A stretch of DNA of 64,000 nucleotides from Chryseobacterium sp. JV274. Lineage in GTDB: Bacteria; Bacteroidota; Bacteroidia; Flavobacteriales; Weeksellaceae. Positions within the stretch are counted from its first letter, which is position 1. Every line of letters begins with the position of its first letter. This document shows positions 25,621 through 34,714 of the stretch, piece after piece. The notes beneath the pieces are model-generated. The model had not been told where the DNA came from. It made no database searches and worked only from the letters and a program-made list of their open reading frames with translations. The stretch lies in NCBI RefSeq assembly GCF_903969135.1, contig NZ_LR824569.1:2108001-2172000 (forward strand), in the 5' to 3' direction. The position numbers and the translations under genes are program-made.

Positions 25621-26037
25621 ATGTCGCAGCATAAGGTCGTTTTGTTACTAGGAAGTAACTTAGGAGAGCAAAAAAAAAATGTAGAGCTTGCATTAAAGAG
25701 GTTAAAAGATGCTGGAAATAACATTTCACAAACCAGCGAATATTTAATGTCTGAGCCTGTAGAATTTGCCAGTTCCAATATTTTTTGTAATATTGCAGCA
25801 ATAATATTCACACCTCTTTCACCAATTCAACTGCTTGATTGTATTAAGAATATAGAAGTTGAGATGGGAAGAATTAATGATTCAAAAGTATCTGGAGGCT
25901 ATACTGACAGGATAATAGACATTGATATCATTAAGTATAATGAATTAAATTTTCAATCAGAAAGATTAGAAATCCCTCATAAAAAGCATCTTTTTGAAAG
26001 GGATTTTTCCAGAGTATTATTAAAAGATTTTATTTAA
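25621..26037 (+). CDS. folK: HPPK, folate pathway pyrophosphokinase
   Basis: A 138-residue 2-amino-4-hydroxy-6-hydroxymethyldihydropteridine diphosphokinase, which transfers pyrophosphate from ATP to the pterin alcohol. The N-terminus VVLLLGSNLGEQKKNV, the middle NIEVEMGR, and YTDRIIDIDII (its Asp residues bind Mg2+) are the HPPK pattern. E. coli HPPK is 159 residues; this protein is slightly short. It diverges from sppA with a 20-bp gap, and the first OmpA-like gene begins 17 nt after its stop. Confidence 0.93.
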   Translation: MSQHKVVLLLGSNLGEQKKNVELALKRLKDAGNNISQTSEYLMSEPVEFASSNIFCNIAAIIFTPLSPIQLLDCIKNIEVEMGRINDSKVSGGYTDRIIDIDIIKYNELNFQSERLEIPHKKHLFERDFSRVLLKDFI

Positions 26038-26054
26038 AACATAAAACATATTGT

Positions 26055-27170
26055 ATGAAATTAGGTTTATTATTATTGGCTACGACATTGCCAATTGCAG
26101 CTTTCGCACAGAACAGCAGCACTACAGTAAACTCTTCCACAGAGTATCCTAATACATTCTCCTCAGGCTCCGCTAATGTACAAACTTTCGACAATAAAGC
26201 CAGACGCTTTAGAGACTGGTCTATTTCTGTCGGAGGTGGTCCTGCATTTATGGTTCACTCCGATTTAAAATCTATCCGTAAGGATAAGACCAATTGGGGG
26301 TACAATGCCTATGTAAGCGTAGACAAACAAATCACACATGCATTCGCTCTAAGCGTAATGTATATGAGAGGAGAAACGAAACAGACAGCACAGCTTCCCG
26401 GTGCTGCAGGAGTAAAATCAGGAGTAGCAACTGCAACAACACAGTTTGACAACATCTCTTTATTAGGAGATATCAACTTCTCGAACTTATTCAGAAGAGT
26501 AGACAACCACTCCCCTTACAGATGGGCATTCCATGGATATATGGGAATTGGAGTTCAGGGATTCAGAACGTCATTACATGATAATGATGAGTTCAGATGG
26601 AGTAATACTCCAAGAAGAGCCCCTTTATTCATTAAACAAGATATCGATATCAATTCTATCTTTTATCAGGGAGGTCTAGGAATAAAATATAATGTTTCAA
26701 AACTTATTGATGTTGAAGCAAGAACCATGTATATCATCAGTGGTGATGATGAATTTGATGGTGGCGGATGGGCTGATCCTAATGACTATGATCCTTCCAC
26801 ACCAGGTTCAAAATATAACATGCTAAACCCTAGAAGATCAGATAATGCCTGGACAGTAAGTTTAGGAGTATCTTTCAAATTAGGAAAGCAGTTATCTCAC
26901 CTTGCATGGCATGACCCACTTCAGGAAGCTTACTACAGAACAAGTGTTCTTGAAAATGCATCAACAGATCTTGTTGTTTGCGAAAAAGGAGATGCTGATA
27001 ATGATGGAGTATGTGATGATTGGGACAGACAGCTTGACACTCCTGCAGGAGCAAGAGTAGATGGTGCCGGAGTTGCTTTAGACATGGATCTTGACGGAGT
27101 TATTGACCTTTATGACAAGTGTGTAACTGTACCAGGACCTGTTGAAAATAACGGATGTCCAATCAAATAA
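26055..27170 (+). CDS. OmpA-like barrel plus TSP3 repeats, without peptidoglycan-binding domain
   Basis: A 371-residue exported protein with a signal peptide (MKLGLLLLATTLPIAAFAQ). It has an OmpA-type N-terminal region of about 280 residues with aromatic alternating strands (for example RWAFHGYMGIGVQGFR), then thrombospondin type-3-like calcium loops (GDADNDGVCDDWDRQLDTPA and DMDLDGVIDLYDKC). It stops at NNGCPIK, exactly where the two downstream paralogues continue into the OmpA C-terminal domain. No remnant of that domain follows the stop. The barrel should sit in the outer membrane; it has no visible anchor to the cell wall. The barrel is clearly diverged from copies 2 and 3 while the TSP3 segment is nearly identical. 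Confidence 0.85.
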   Translation: MKLGLLLLATTLPIAAFAQNSSTTVNSSTEYPNTFSSGSANVQTFDNKARRFRDWSISVGGGPAFMVHSDLKSIRKDKTNWGYNAYVSVDKQITHAFALSVMYMRGETKQTAQLPGAAGVKSGVATATTQFDNISLLGDINFSNLFRRVDNHSPYRWAFHGYMGIGVQGFRTSLHDNDEFRWSNTPRRAPLFIKQDIDINSIFYQGGLGIKYNVSKLIDVEARTMYIISGDDEFDGGGWADPNDYDPSTPGSKYNMLNPRRSDNAWTVSLGVSFKLGKQLSHLAWHDPLQEAYYRTSVLENASTDLVVCEKGDADNDGVCDDWDRQLDTPAGARVDGAGVALDMDLDGVIDLYDKCVTVPGPVENNGCPIK

Positions 27171-27220
27171 TTAATAAATCTAAAAATTCTTTTTCAAAAG
27201 AAATCAAATAATAATACACG

Positions 27221-28747
27221 ATGAAATTAAGTTTAGCAATTGTAGCATTTGCTTTGGCAATTCCTTCTGCCACTTATGCACAAGACTCAACTGCTGATTC
27301 AGGTGGAAAATACCCAAATACATTTTCTTCGGGATCTGCCAATGTTGCTCCATTCACGAACCAGTCTAAGAGATTTAACGATTGGTCTGTTTCAGTAGGA
27401 GCTGGAGTTCCACTTCTTCAGTCAGCAGATTTAACCTCTATCAAAAATGGTAACGGTAAAAACCTTTTTGGATATTCAGCCTATGTAAGTATTGATAAAG
27501 CAATTACACATGCTTTCGGAATCAATCTACAATATGACAAAGGTGAAACCAGACAAGGATGGTTCAATACTAAAAACGCAGCACCAGATGCAACAGCAGT
27601 AGGAGCAAGAACTCAGTATGATGCGATCTCTATCTTAGGAGACATTAACTTTTCTAATTTATTAAGAAGAGTTGATAACCATTCTCCTTACAGATGGGCT
27701 CTTCATGGATATGCAGGTATTGGTACTATTGCCTACAGAGCATACCAGAAAGACGGGAATAACAAACAGACATTGATGACTGAAATTAAACCTTTCCAGT
27801 TAGGTTCTATGTTCATGCAGGCTGGTACAGGTCTGAAGTTTAAAGTGAACAGAAGAATTGATATTGAAGGTAGATTAATGTATGTAGTAACCGGTGATGA
27901 CGAATTTGATGGTGGCGGTGATGCTTACAGTGCTATCAACAAGCGTTCTGAGCAGGTTTCTGACAACTTCTTCAATGCAACTTTAGGTCTTACTTTCAAA
28001 TTAGGAAAACATGAGTCTCACCTAATGTGGCATGACCCACTTCAGGAAATCTATTACAAACTGGATGTATTGGCTAATAAAAACCAGGATATCGAAGTAT
28101 GTAAAAAAGGAGATGCTGATAACGATGGGGTATGTGACGATTGGGACAGACAGCTTGACACTCCTGCAGGAGCAAGAGTAGATGGTGCCGGAGTTGCTCT
28201 TGATGTTGACCTGGATGGCGTAATTGATCTTTACGACAAATGTGTAACGGTTCCTGGACCTGTTGAAAACAATGGATGTCCTATCAAAAAAGACAACAAG
28301 GAGACTGCTGTAGAAGTAGAGAAAACCCTTAAAGATATTTATTTCAATTTTAATAAAGCGACTATCAGACCTGAATCTAATGAAAAACTAGACCTGGCTG
28401 CTTCAATTATTAAGGAAAACGGAGGTAACTATCTATTGACAGGACATACTGATATCAAAGGAAATGCAGCTTACAACTTAAGACTGTCTAAAGAAAGAGC
28501 AGCTGCTGTTGTAGGAGCTCTGGAAACCAGAGGTATCAATGAAAATGTACTGAAATCAAGAGGAGTAGGCTCTGCAGAAGCTACTATCCCTGCATCAGCT
28601 TCTGATGCTGAAAGAATGGCGGATAGAAAAGTTACGGTAAGATTTGTAGAAACATCAGAATGGGATTCTATCAAAAAGAAAGACTATGAAGATGCGCCTG
28701 TAAAAAAAGCAGTAAAAAAAGTACCTGCTAAGAAAAAGAAGAAATAA
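27221..28747 (+). CDS. OmpA-family protein with Lys-rich C-terminal tail (tandem paralogue 2)
   Basis: A 508-residue outer-membrane protein: signal peptide (MKLSLAIVAFALAIPSATYAQ), barrel-like region to about 275, TSP3-like loops (about 288-355), and an OmpA peptidoglycan-binding domain with the motif NLRLSKERAAAVVGAL. In that domain D of GHTDIKG and R of the KERAA segment are at the positions that bind the diaminopimelate carboxylate in OmpA. The tail after the OmpA domain is unusual: APVKKAVKKVPAKKKKK, a very basic run, perhaps for binding anionic wall or LPS. The N-terminal 350 residues are almost identical to the third copy. Confidence 0.9.
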   Translation: MKLSLAIVAFALAIPSATYAQDSTADSGGKYPNTFSSGSANVAPFTNQSKRFNDWSVSVGAGVPLLQSADLTSIKNGNGKNLFGYSAYVSIDKAITHAFGINLQYDKGETRQGWFNTKNAAPDATAVGARTQYDAISILGDINFSNLLRRVDNHSPYRWALHGYAGIGTIAYRAYQKDGNNKQTLMTEIKPFQLGSMFMQAGTGLKFKVNRRIDIEGRLMYVVTGDDEFDGGGDAYSAINKRSEQVSDNFFNATLGLTFKLGKHESHLMWHDPLQEIYYKLDVLANKNQDIEVCKKGDADNDGVCDDWDRQLDTPAGARVDGAGVALDVDLDGVIDLYDKCVTVPGPVENNGCPIKKDNKETAVEVEKTLKDIYFNFNKATIRPESNEKLDLAASIIKENGGNYLLTGHTDIKGNAAYNLRLSKERAAAVVGALETRGINENVLKSRGVGSAEATIPASASDAERMADRKVTVRFVETSEWDSIKKKDYEDAPVKKAVKKVPAKKKKK

Positions 28748-28762
28748 TTTTCATAATACACA

Positions 28763-28791
28763 AAACCGAAAAGAATTACTCTTTTCGGTTT
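28763..28791 (+). terminator. Terminator of paralogue 2
   Basis: A 12-bp stem AAACCGAAAAGA (28763-28774) with TCTTTTCGGTTT (28780-28791), loop ATTAC, followed by a long T-run. Confidence 0.88.
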
Positions 28792-28957
28792 ATTTTTTTT
28801 TTACTACGAATTATTTTACATACCTTTATCATTATTTTCAGGACAACGGTATGAAACACATTAAAAATCAACTAGTTTGATTTGAAAAAAAATAACATAA
28901 AACCGCTTTTTGGCGTAAAAAATCATTTAAAATAACTTAACTTAAAAAAATAACACT

Positions 28958-30397
28958 ATGAAATTAAGTTTAGCAATTGTAGCATTTGCTTTGGCAATTC
29001 CTTCTGCCACTTATGCACAAGACTCAACGGCAGTTTCAAAAGGAGAATATCCTAATACATTTTCTTCGGGATCTGCTAATGTTTCCCCATTCACCAGTCA
29101 ATCTAAAAGATTTAACGATTGGTCTATCTCTGCAGGGGTTGGAGTTCCACTTCTTCAGTCAGCAGATTTGACTTCAATCAAAAATGGTAACGGTAAGAAC
29201 CTTTTTGGATATTCAGCCTATCTAAGTATTGACAAAGCAATTACACATGCTTTCGGAATCAATTTACAGTATGACAAAGGTGAAACCAGACAAGGATGGT
29301 TCAACACTAAAAATGCAGCACCAGATGCAACAGCAGTAGGAGCAAGAACTCAGTATGATGCGATCTCTATCTTAGGAGACATTAACTTTTCTAATTTATT
29401 AAGAAGAGTTGATAATCATTCTCCTTACAGATGGGCTCTTCATGGATATGCAGGTATTGGTACTATTGCCTATAGAGCATACCAGAAAGCAGGTAACGGA
29501 AAGCAGGCATTGATGACAGAAGTAAAACCTTTCCAATTAGGTTCTATGTTCATGCAGGCTGGTACAGGTCTGAAATTTAAAGTGAACAGAAGAATTGATA
29601 TTGAAGGTAGATTAATGTATGTGGTAACCGGTGATGACGAATTTGATGGTGGCGGTGATGCTTACAGTGCTATCAACAAACGTTCTGAGCAGGTTTCTGA
29701 CAACTTCTTCAATGCAACTTTAGGTCTTTCTGTAAAATTAGGAAAACATGAGTCTCATCTAATGTGGCATGACCCACTTCAGGAAATCTATTACAAACTG
29801 GATGTACTGGCTAATAAAAACCAGGATATCGAAGTATGTAAAAAAGGAGATGCTGATAACGATGGGGTATGTGACGATTGGGACAGACAGCTTGACACTC
29901 CTGCAGGAGCAAGAGTGGACGGTGCCGGAGTTGCGCTTGATACTGACCTTGATGGTGTAATTGACCTTTACGACAAGTGTGTAACGGTTCCTGGACCTGT
30001 TGAAAACAATGGATGTCCTGTAGCAACAACAGGACCTGTAGTAGAAACAGAAACTAAATTGGAAGGAATCGAATTTGATTTAAATTCTGACAGAATTTTA
30101 CCTTCAAACACTCCAATCTTAAATAATGCTGTAAACTATATTAATTCTTCAAATGGTTCTTATAGTGTAATCGGAGCTACTGATACAAGAGGTACTGATG
30201 CTTACAACCAAAAACTATCTGAAAGAAGAGCAAACAACGTTAAGAACTATCTGATCAAAAACGGTGTTCAAACTGGTAAATTACAGGCAGTAGGAAAAGG
30301 TGAAAAAGACCTTAAATACCCTGAGTGTGAACCAGCAACAAAGTGCCCTGAATGGAAAAACAGAGCCAACAGAAGAGTATACTTCGAAGCTAAATAA
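28958..30397 (+). CDS. OmpA-family protein with Cys-containing C-terminal domain (tandem paralogue 3)
   Basis: A 479-residue outer-membrane protein. Signal peptide, barrel-like region and TSP3 loops match paralogue 2 almost residue for residue (to about residue 350). Its OmpA domain is of another branch: EGIEFDLNSDRILPSN, GATDTRGTDAYNQKL, SERRANNVKNYL, and the late ECEPATKC pair of cysteines, which could form a disulphide. The peptidoglycan Asp and Arg are kept (TDTRG, SERRANN). It has no basic tail. It has a separate leader of about 165 nt after the paralogue 2 terminator. Confidence 0.9.
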   Translation: MKLSLAIVAFALAIPSATYAQDSTAVSKGEYPNTFSSGSANVSPFTSQSKRFNDWSISAGVGVPLLQSADLTSIKNGNGKNLFGYSAYLSIDKAITHAFGINLQYDKGETRQGWFNTKNAAPDATAVGARTQYDAISILGDINFSNLLRRVDNHSPYRWALHGYAGIGTIAYRAYQKAGNGKQALMTEVKPFQLGSMFMQAGTGLKFKVNRRIDIEGRLMYVVTGDDEFDGGGDAYSAINKRSEQVSDNFFNATLGLSVKLGKHESHLMWHDPLQEIYYKLDVLANKNQDIEVCKKGDADNDGVCDDWDRQLDTPAGARVDGAGVALDTDLDGVIDLYDKCVTVPGPVENNGCPVATTGPVVETETKLEGIEFDLNSDRILPSNTPILNNAVNYINSSNGSYSVIGATDTRGTDAYNQKLSERRANNVKNYLIKNGVQTGKLQAVGKGEKDLKYPECEPATKCPEWKNRANRRVYFEAK

Positions 30398-30418
30398 TAA
30401 ACTTATTTATATTATATG

Positions 30419-30446
30419 AAAGTCACGCCAGGCGTGACTTTTTTTG
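30419..30446 (+). terminator. Terminator of paralogue 3
   Basis: Stem AAAGTCACG (30419-30427) with CGTGACTTT (30433-30441), loop CCAGG, then TTTTT. Confidence 0.88.
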
Positions 30447-30473
30447 TCATAATACTTTCCTTATTTTTACAAC

Positions 30474-32378
30474 ATGATTTCGCCGCAGGATTTTCAAAAG
30501 CTCAAATATGATACCCTTAAGTATTTCTGGGGTTACACCGAATTCAGAGATGCTCAGGAAGAAATTATTAATGCCGTCATTAATGAAAAAGACACGCTGG
30601 TTCTGTTACCCACAGGAGCAGGGAAATCGCTATGCTATCAGTTGCCCGCTTTATTGAAAGAAGGAACCTGCCTGGTAGTTTCTCCTTTACTTGCATTGAT
30701 GAAAGATCAGGTAAATCAGCTTAAATCCCGTGGCATTGAAGCAGAATATCTTTCTTCCGAACTGGATGAATATGATGTTGAAACAATTTACAATCGCTGT
30801 AAAGAAGGCCTCACAAAATTACTCTATGTTTCTCCTGAAAGACTTACCAATAGCCAGTTTATTCAGAACATGCAAGAAATCCAGTTATCTTTTATTGCAG
30901 TTGATGAAGCTCACTGTATTTCAGAATGGGGCCAGGATTTCAGACCAAGCTATCAGAATATTAAAGGGTTCAGAAGCAACAATCCTGAGATCCCCTGCCT
31001 TGCCCTGACCGCAACGGCAACTCCAAAAGTTCTGGAAGAAATCAAAAATAAATTAGAACTGAAGAAACCTTTTGTTTTCCAAAAAAGTTTTAAGAGAGAT
31101 AATATCAAAATATTTTCAGATGAAGTATCTGATAAATTCCAACGTGTTTTTGATATTTTAAAATACAGCAACGATTCTGGAATTGTATATGTAAGAACCA
31201 GAAAAGAAGCTGAACTGCTGGCAGAATTTTTGAAAAAAAATCAACTGAAAAATGTAGATTATTTTCACGCAGGCTTAACGACCAGAGAAAAAAACACCAG
31301 ACAGAATCTTTGGAACAACAGTGACAACCATGTTCTTATTTCTACCAATGCCTTTGGGATGGGTATTGACAAAGATAATGTACGTTTTGTAATTCACTAT
31401 TCTCCTGCCGCCTCGCTGGAAAACTATTATCAGGAAATCGGAAGGGCCGGAAGGGATGGAAAAGACAGTTTTGCCTTCATGCTTTGGAATAAACAGGAAC
31501 TCCTGAATTTTGATCAGATCTTAAAAAATCAAACGCCCAACAAAGCAGAATTTTTAAAGATCATCAGCTACCTCTACTCTATTTTTCAGGTAGCAGAATT
31601 TGAACTTCCTGAAAAAACATTTCAGCTGAATACTCTGGGTATACAGAATTTTACCAAACTGTCGAAAGCAAAAATCAACAACATACTCAATTTTCTTCAC
31701 AACCAGGAGATTATTTACTATAATGAAAATAAAAGTCTGTCCTCACTTGAACTGTTTATCAAAGCTGATGAGATAGATCAATTGCCACAAAAAGATGCTC
31801 ATTTCATAGAGCTTCTTTTCCGTACTGTATCTGGCATCACTACTCACAAAGTAATGTTCAGTGAACAGCAGGTAAGCAATAAAATCAATGTCGGTGTCCC
31901 TTTGATCAAAGAACGTCTTAAGGAACTGCAGCAAAAGAATTATCTTGAATATATTGACGGTGCGCTTTCCAGTATTAAATTCCTTAAACCCCGTGATGAA
32001 AGAGCGGTAAATAGTGCTTATTGGAAGGTATTTGAACATATTCAGAGAAACAAAATCCAGAAATGGGAAGAGATGAAGTTTTACGCAGAAAATAATAAAT
32101 ACTGTAAAATGAAACTCATCCTAGCCTATTTTGGCGAAAAAAATTCAAAAAACTGTGGCCAGTGTTCTGTTTGTGAAAAAAATAAACAGTCAATGTTTGG
32201 CAAGAATATTTCTCAGCAGATCATCAATTTATTAACTAAAAAGCCGGCAACGATTGAAGAGCTTTCTATACAGCTGAGTTATCATTCTAAAGAGAATATC
32301 TTAGAAAATCTTATTTTCCTTTTAGATTCCGGAAAAGTAAGAATGCTGAACTTCAGGACTTACGAACTGAATCAGTAA
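30474..32378 (+). CDS. recQ: RecQ-family ATP-dependent DNA helicase without HRDC
   Basis: A 634-residue 3'-to-5' DNA helicase. Motif I is PTGAGKSLCYQLPALL, motif II is AVDEAHCISEWGQDFRP, motif VI is YYQEIGRAGRDGKDS. The RecQ-Ct zinc module has YCKMKLILAYFGE and CGQCSVCEKN (four Cys), followed by a winged helix (QIINLLTKKPATIEELS). I see no HRDC domain at the end, unlike E. coli RecQ. In Flavobacteriia a second longer RecQ is common, and this appears to be the short one. It starts 33 nt after the previous hairpin. Confidence 0.92.
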   Translation: MISPQDFQKLKYDTLKYFWGYTEFRDAQEEIINAVINEKDTLVLLPTGAGKSLCYQLPALLKEGTCLVVSPLLALMKDQVNQLKSRGIEAEYLSSELDEYDVETIYNRCKEGLTKLLYVSPERLTNSQFIQNMQEIQLSFIAVDEAHCISEWGQDFRPSYQNIKGFRSNNPEIPCLALTATATPKVLEEIKNKLELKKPFVFQKSFKRDNIKIFSDEVSDKFQRVFDILKYSNDSGIVYVRTRKEAELLAEFLKKNQLKNVDYFHAGLTTREKNTRQNLWNNSDNHVLISTNAFGMGIDKDNVRFVIHYSPAASLENYYQEIGRAGRDGKDSFAFMLWNKQELLNFDQILKNQTPNKAEFLKIISYLYSIFQVAEFELPEKTFQLNTLGIQNFTKLSKAKINNILNFLHNQEIIYYNENKSLSSLELFIKADEIDQLPQKDAHFIELLFRTVSGITTHKVMFSEQQVSNKINVGVPLIKERLKELQQKNYLEYIDGALSSIKFLKPRDERAVNSAYWKVFEHIQRNKIQKWEEMKFYAENNKYCKMKLILAYFGEKNSKNCGQCSVCEKNKQSMFGKNISQQIINLLTKKPATIEELSIQLSYHSKENILENLIFLLDSGKVRMLNFRTYELNQ

Positions 32379-32487
32379 TGATAATGTAGTGCAATAAAGG
32401 CGCAAAAACACTTTAGTAAGCTATTCTCTTCTCTAAAACTCTCTCACCCTCGAACTTCAATATCTTCCGACTCTCAGATCAAAAACT

Positions 32488-32495
32488 TATCTTTG
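32488..32495 (+). promoter_or_regulatory. -7 element of fmt, abutting the start codon
   Basis: TATCTTTG is followed by only 4 nt before the fmt ATG at 32500. In Bacteroidota, transcription starts a few nt after this element, which predicts a leaderless mRNA. Confidence 0.5.
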
Positions 32496-32499
32496 CAGC

Positions 32500-33447
32500 A
32501 TGAAATCATTGAAAGTCGTTTTTTTAGGGACTCCTGAGTTTGCAAAAACTTCTTTGGAGGCAATCCATCAATCTCACCATCAGGTGGTAGGTGTTGTAAC
32601 TGTAGCTGATAAAGCAAGTGGACGTGGGCAGAAAATACACCAATCCCCTGTAAAAGTTTATGCTGAAGAAAATAATATTCCTGTCTTTCAGCCGGAAAAG
32701 TTGAGAAATCCTGAGTTTTTGGAAGAACTTAGAAACCTGGATGCCGATGTTTTTGTAGTAGTGGCTTTCAGAATGATGCCCAAAGTTCTTTTTGAAATGC
32801 CTAAAATGGGTACCTTCAATCTTCATGCATCTTTACTGCCGGATTACAGAGGAGCTGCTCCCATCAATTATGCAGTAATTAACGGTGAAAAAAAATCAGG
32901 AGCAACGACTTTCTTTATTAATGAAAAAATTGATGAAGGTAATATTCTTCTTCAACAGGAAATAGAAATTTTACCTGACGAAAATGCAGGAAGCCTTCAC
33001 GACAGACTCATGGAAATGGGTTCAGGACTAGTCGTTAAAACACTAGATGGTCTGGCTGAAAATGCCATTGAAGAAAAACCTCAGCCACAGGTAGAACATC
33101 CTAAGAATGCTTATAAAATTTTCAAGGAAGATACAAGAATCAAGTGGGATCAATCTTCAAAAACTGTTCATCAGTTTATTCTGGGAATGTCGCCTTATCC
33201 TGCAGCTTTCACTACTTTAAAAATTGAAAACGAAGAAAAAGGATTAAAAATATTCGGCGGTAAATTTGAACTTTCTGATCATGAAAAACCGGCAGGAACT
33301 TTAGATATTTCCAAAAATGAATTTAAAATCTATACTCAGGACGGAATTTATTATCCTCTGGAACTTCAGTTGGAAGGTAAAAAAAGAATGACTGTAAAAG
33401 ATTTCTTAAATGGTTTCAGAAATTTTGATGGAATCTCATTAACATAA
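32500..33447 (+). CDS. fmt: Methionyl-tRNA formyltransferase
   Basis: A 315-residue enzyme that formylates the initiator Met-tRNA using 10-formyl-THF. The catalytic core is HASLLPDYRGAAPIN with conserved Asn/His before it (TFNLHASLLP), followed by SGATTFFINEKIDEGNIL. The N-terminus VVFLGTPEFAKTSLEAI is also standard. Length equals E. coli Fmt. The ATG is 4 nt from the -7 element. Confidence 0.96.
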   Translation: MKSLKVVFLGTPEFAKTSLEAIHQSHHQVVGVVTVADKASGRGQKIHQSPVKVYAEENNIPVFQPEKLRNPEFLEELRNLDADVFVVVAFRMMPKVLFEMPKMGTFNLHASLLPDYRGAAPINYAVINGEKKSGATTFFINEKIDEGNILLQQEIEILPDENAGSLHDRLMEMGSGLVVKTLDGLAENAIEEKPQPQVEHPKNAYKIFKEDTRIKWDQSSKTVHQFILGMSPYPAAFTTLKIENEEKGLKIFGGKFELSDHEKPAGTLDISKNEFKIYTQDGIYYPLELQLEGKKRMTVKDFLNGFRNFDGISLT

Positions 33448-33472
33448 AGGACTACATTCAGTTCATCAACAT

Positions 33473-33505
33473 AAAAAAGGTTTAGAATTTTTCTAAACCT
33501 TTTTT
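33473..33505. terminator. Bidirectional terminator between fmt and ribB
   Basis: A perfect 15-bp stem (33473-33487 with 33491-33505), loop TTT, with A- and T-tracts. Confidence 0.9.
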
Positions 33506-33538
33506 ATGATAAACAGTCAAAGTTGACTATCCGTTTTA

Positions 33539-34660
33539 TTATAGTTGTACCATCTCAGTAACCTCTACATCATATCCTCCAACCTGAGGCTTGATATTAG
33601 GGTTTTGAGTGATTACTTTGAACTTGTTGATTCCTAAATTCTTTAAGATCTGCGTTCCAATTCCATAATCTCTGTAATTGTATGCTAAAGTAGGATGCTG
33701 CTCCTGCCCGTCCTGATAGTTCAGGAACTGCTGAAGTTTTCTCAATGTATTTTCAGAGTTAGAAACATTATTGATGAAAATGATTGCACCTTTTCCAGCT
33801 TCATTTACCATACCTGTTACTTTTTCCAATAATGGCTTCTCACCGTTGTTTAATCTTGTCAATACATCAAAATAAGAATCTGAAGACTGTACTCTCACCA
33901 AAACCGGCTCATCTACAGTCCATGTTCCTTTTGTCAGTGCAAAGTGGATCTGGTCATTGGAAGTTTCTCTGAAAGCATAAAAATCAAACTCACCGTAGTG
34001 CGTTTTTACTTTTTTCTCCTCAAGTCTTTCTACCAGGTTTCCTTTTTTAAGTTGGTAATGAATAAGATCTTCAATAGAAACGATCTTCATATCGTGCTTC
34101 TGAGCGAATGCATGAAGTTCAGGCAGACGGGACATTGTACCATCTTCATTCATAATCTCACAGATCACACCGCCTTCTTTCAAACCTGATAAGTTAGTAA
34201 GATCAATGGCAGCTTCAGTATGTCCGGCTCTTTTCAATACTCCTCCTTTTCTTGCACGAAGCGGGAAAATGTGGCCAGGTCTCATAAAGTCTGTAGGCTT
34301 GGATTTCTCATCCATCAGTGCTAAAATTGTTTTGGCTCTGTCTCCTGCAGAAATTCCGGTAGATGTTCCGTTTCCTAAAAGGTCAACCGATACAGTAAAA
34401 GCCGTTTCTTTAGGATCACTGCTTCTGCTTACCATCACTTCAAGCCCAAGTTCATCACATCTTTTTTCAGGAAGCGGCATACAAATAAGCCCTCTTCCGT
34501 GAAGAGCCATAAAATTGATAATTTCCGGTGTTGTCAACTCTGCTGCACAAAGAAAATCTCCTTCATTTTCTCTGTCTTCGTCATCTACTACTATGATTAT
34601 TTTACCATTTTTAAGGTCTTCAATAGCCTCTGGAATAGTATTTAATTTAATATCGGACAT
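33539..34660 (-). CDS. ribB: DHBP synthase with degenerate GTP cyclohydrolase II domain
   Basis: A 373-residue RibBA-like protein. The RibB half is intact: VVDDEDRENEGDFL, HGRGLICMP, GISAGDRAKT, RPGHIFPLRA, GHTEAAIDL. It makes 3,4-dihydroxy-2-butanone 4-phosphate from ribulose 5-phosphate for riboflavin synthesis. The RibA half (from about residue 208) keeps the fold pieces YRDYGIGTQILKNLGI and VITQNPN. The zinc site and catalytic loop (in E. coli RibA three cysteines, in CLTGDVFGSLRCDCG) is replaced by SDSYFDVLTRLNN with no Cys, so GTP hydrolysis is not expected. Separate RibA must be elsewhere. Its own promoter lies at 34679-34710. Confidence 0.9.
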   Translation of the reverse strand: MSDIKLNTIPEAIEDLKNGKIIIVVDDEDRENEGDFLCAAELTTPEIINFMALHGRGLICMPLPEKRCDELGLEVMVSRSSDPKETAFTVSVDLLGNGTSTGISAGDRAKTILALMDEKSKPTDFMRPGHIFPLRARKGGVLKRAGHTEAAIDLTNLSGLKEGGVICEIMNEDGTMSRLPELHAFAQKHDMKIVSIEDLIHYQLKKGNLVERLEEKKVKTHYGEFDFYAFRETSNDQIHFALTKGTWTVDEPVLVRVQSSDSYFDVLTRLNNGEKPLLEKVTGMVNEAGKGAIIFINNVSNSENTLRKLQQFLNYQDGQEQHPTLAYNYRDYGIGTQILKNLGINKFKVITQNPNIKPQVGGYDVEVTEMVQL

Positions 34661-34678
34661 TTTTACTTTTTATTTTTG

Positions 34679-34710
34679 CAAAGATACTCATAAAAATAAG
34701 CATCTGCCAA
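34679..34710 (-). promoter_or_regulatory. Promoter of ribB
   Basis: On the minus strand TTG (34708-34710), a 21-nt spacer, then TATCTTTG (34679-34686), 19 nt before the ATG. Both elements match well. Confidence 0.65.
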
Positions 34711-34714
34711 CTAA

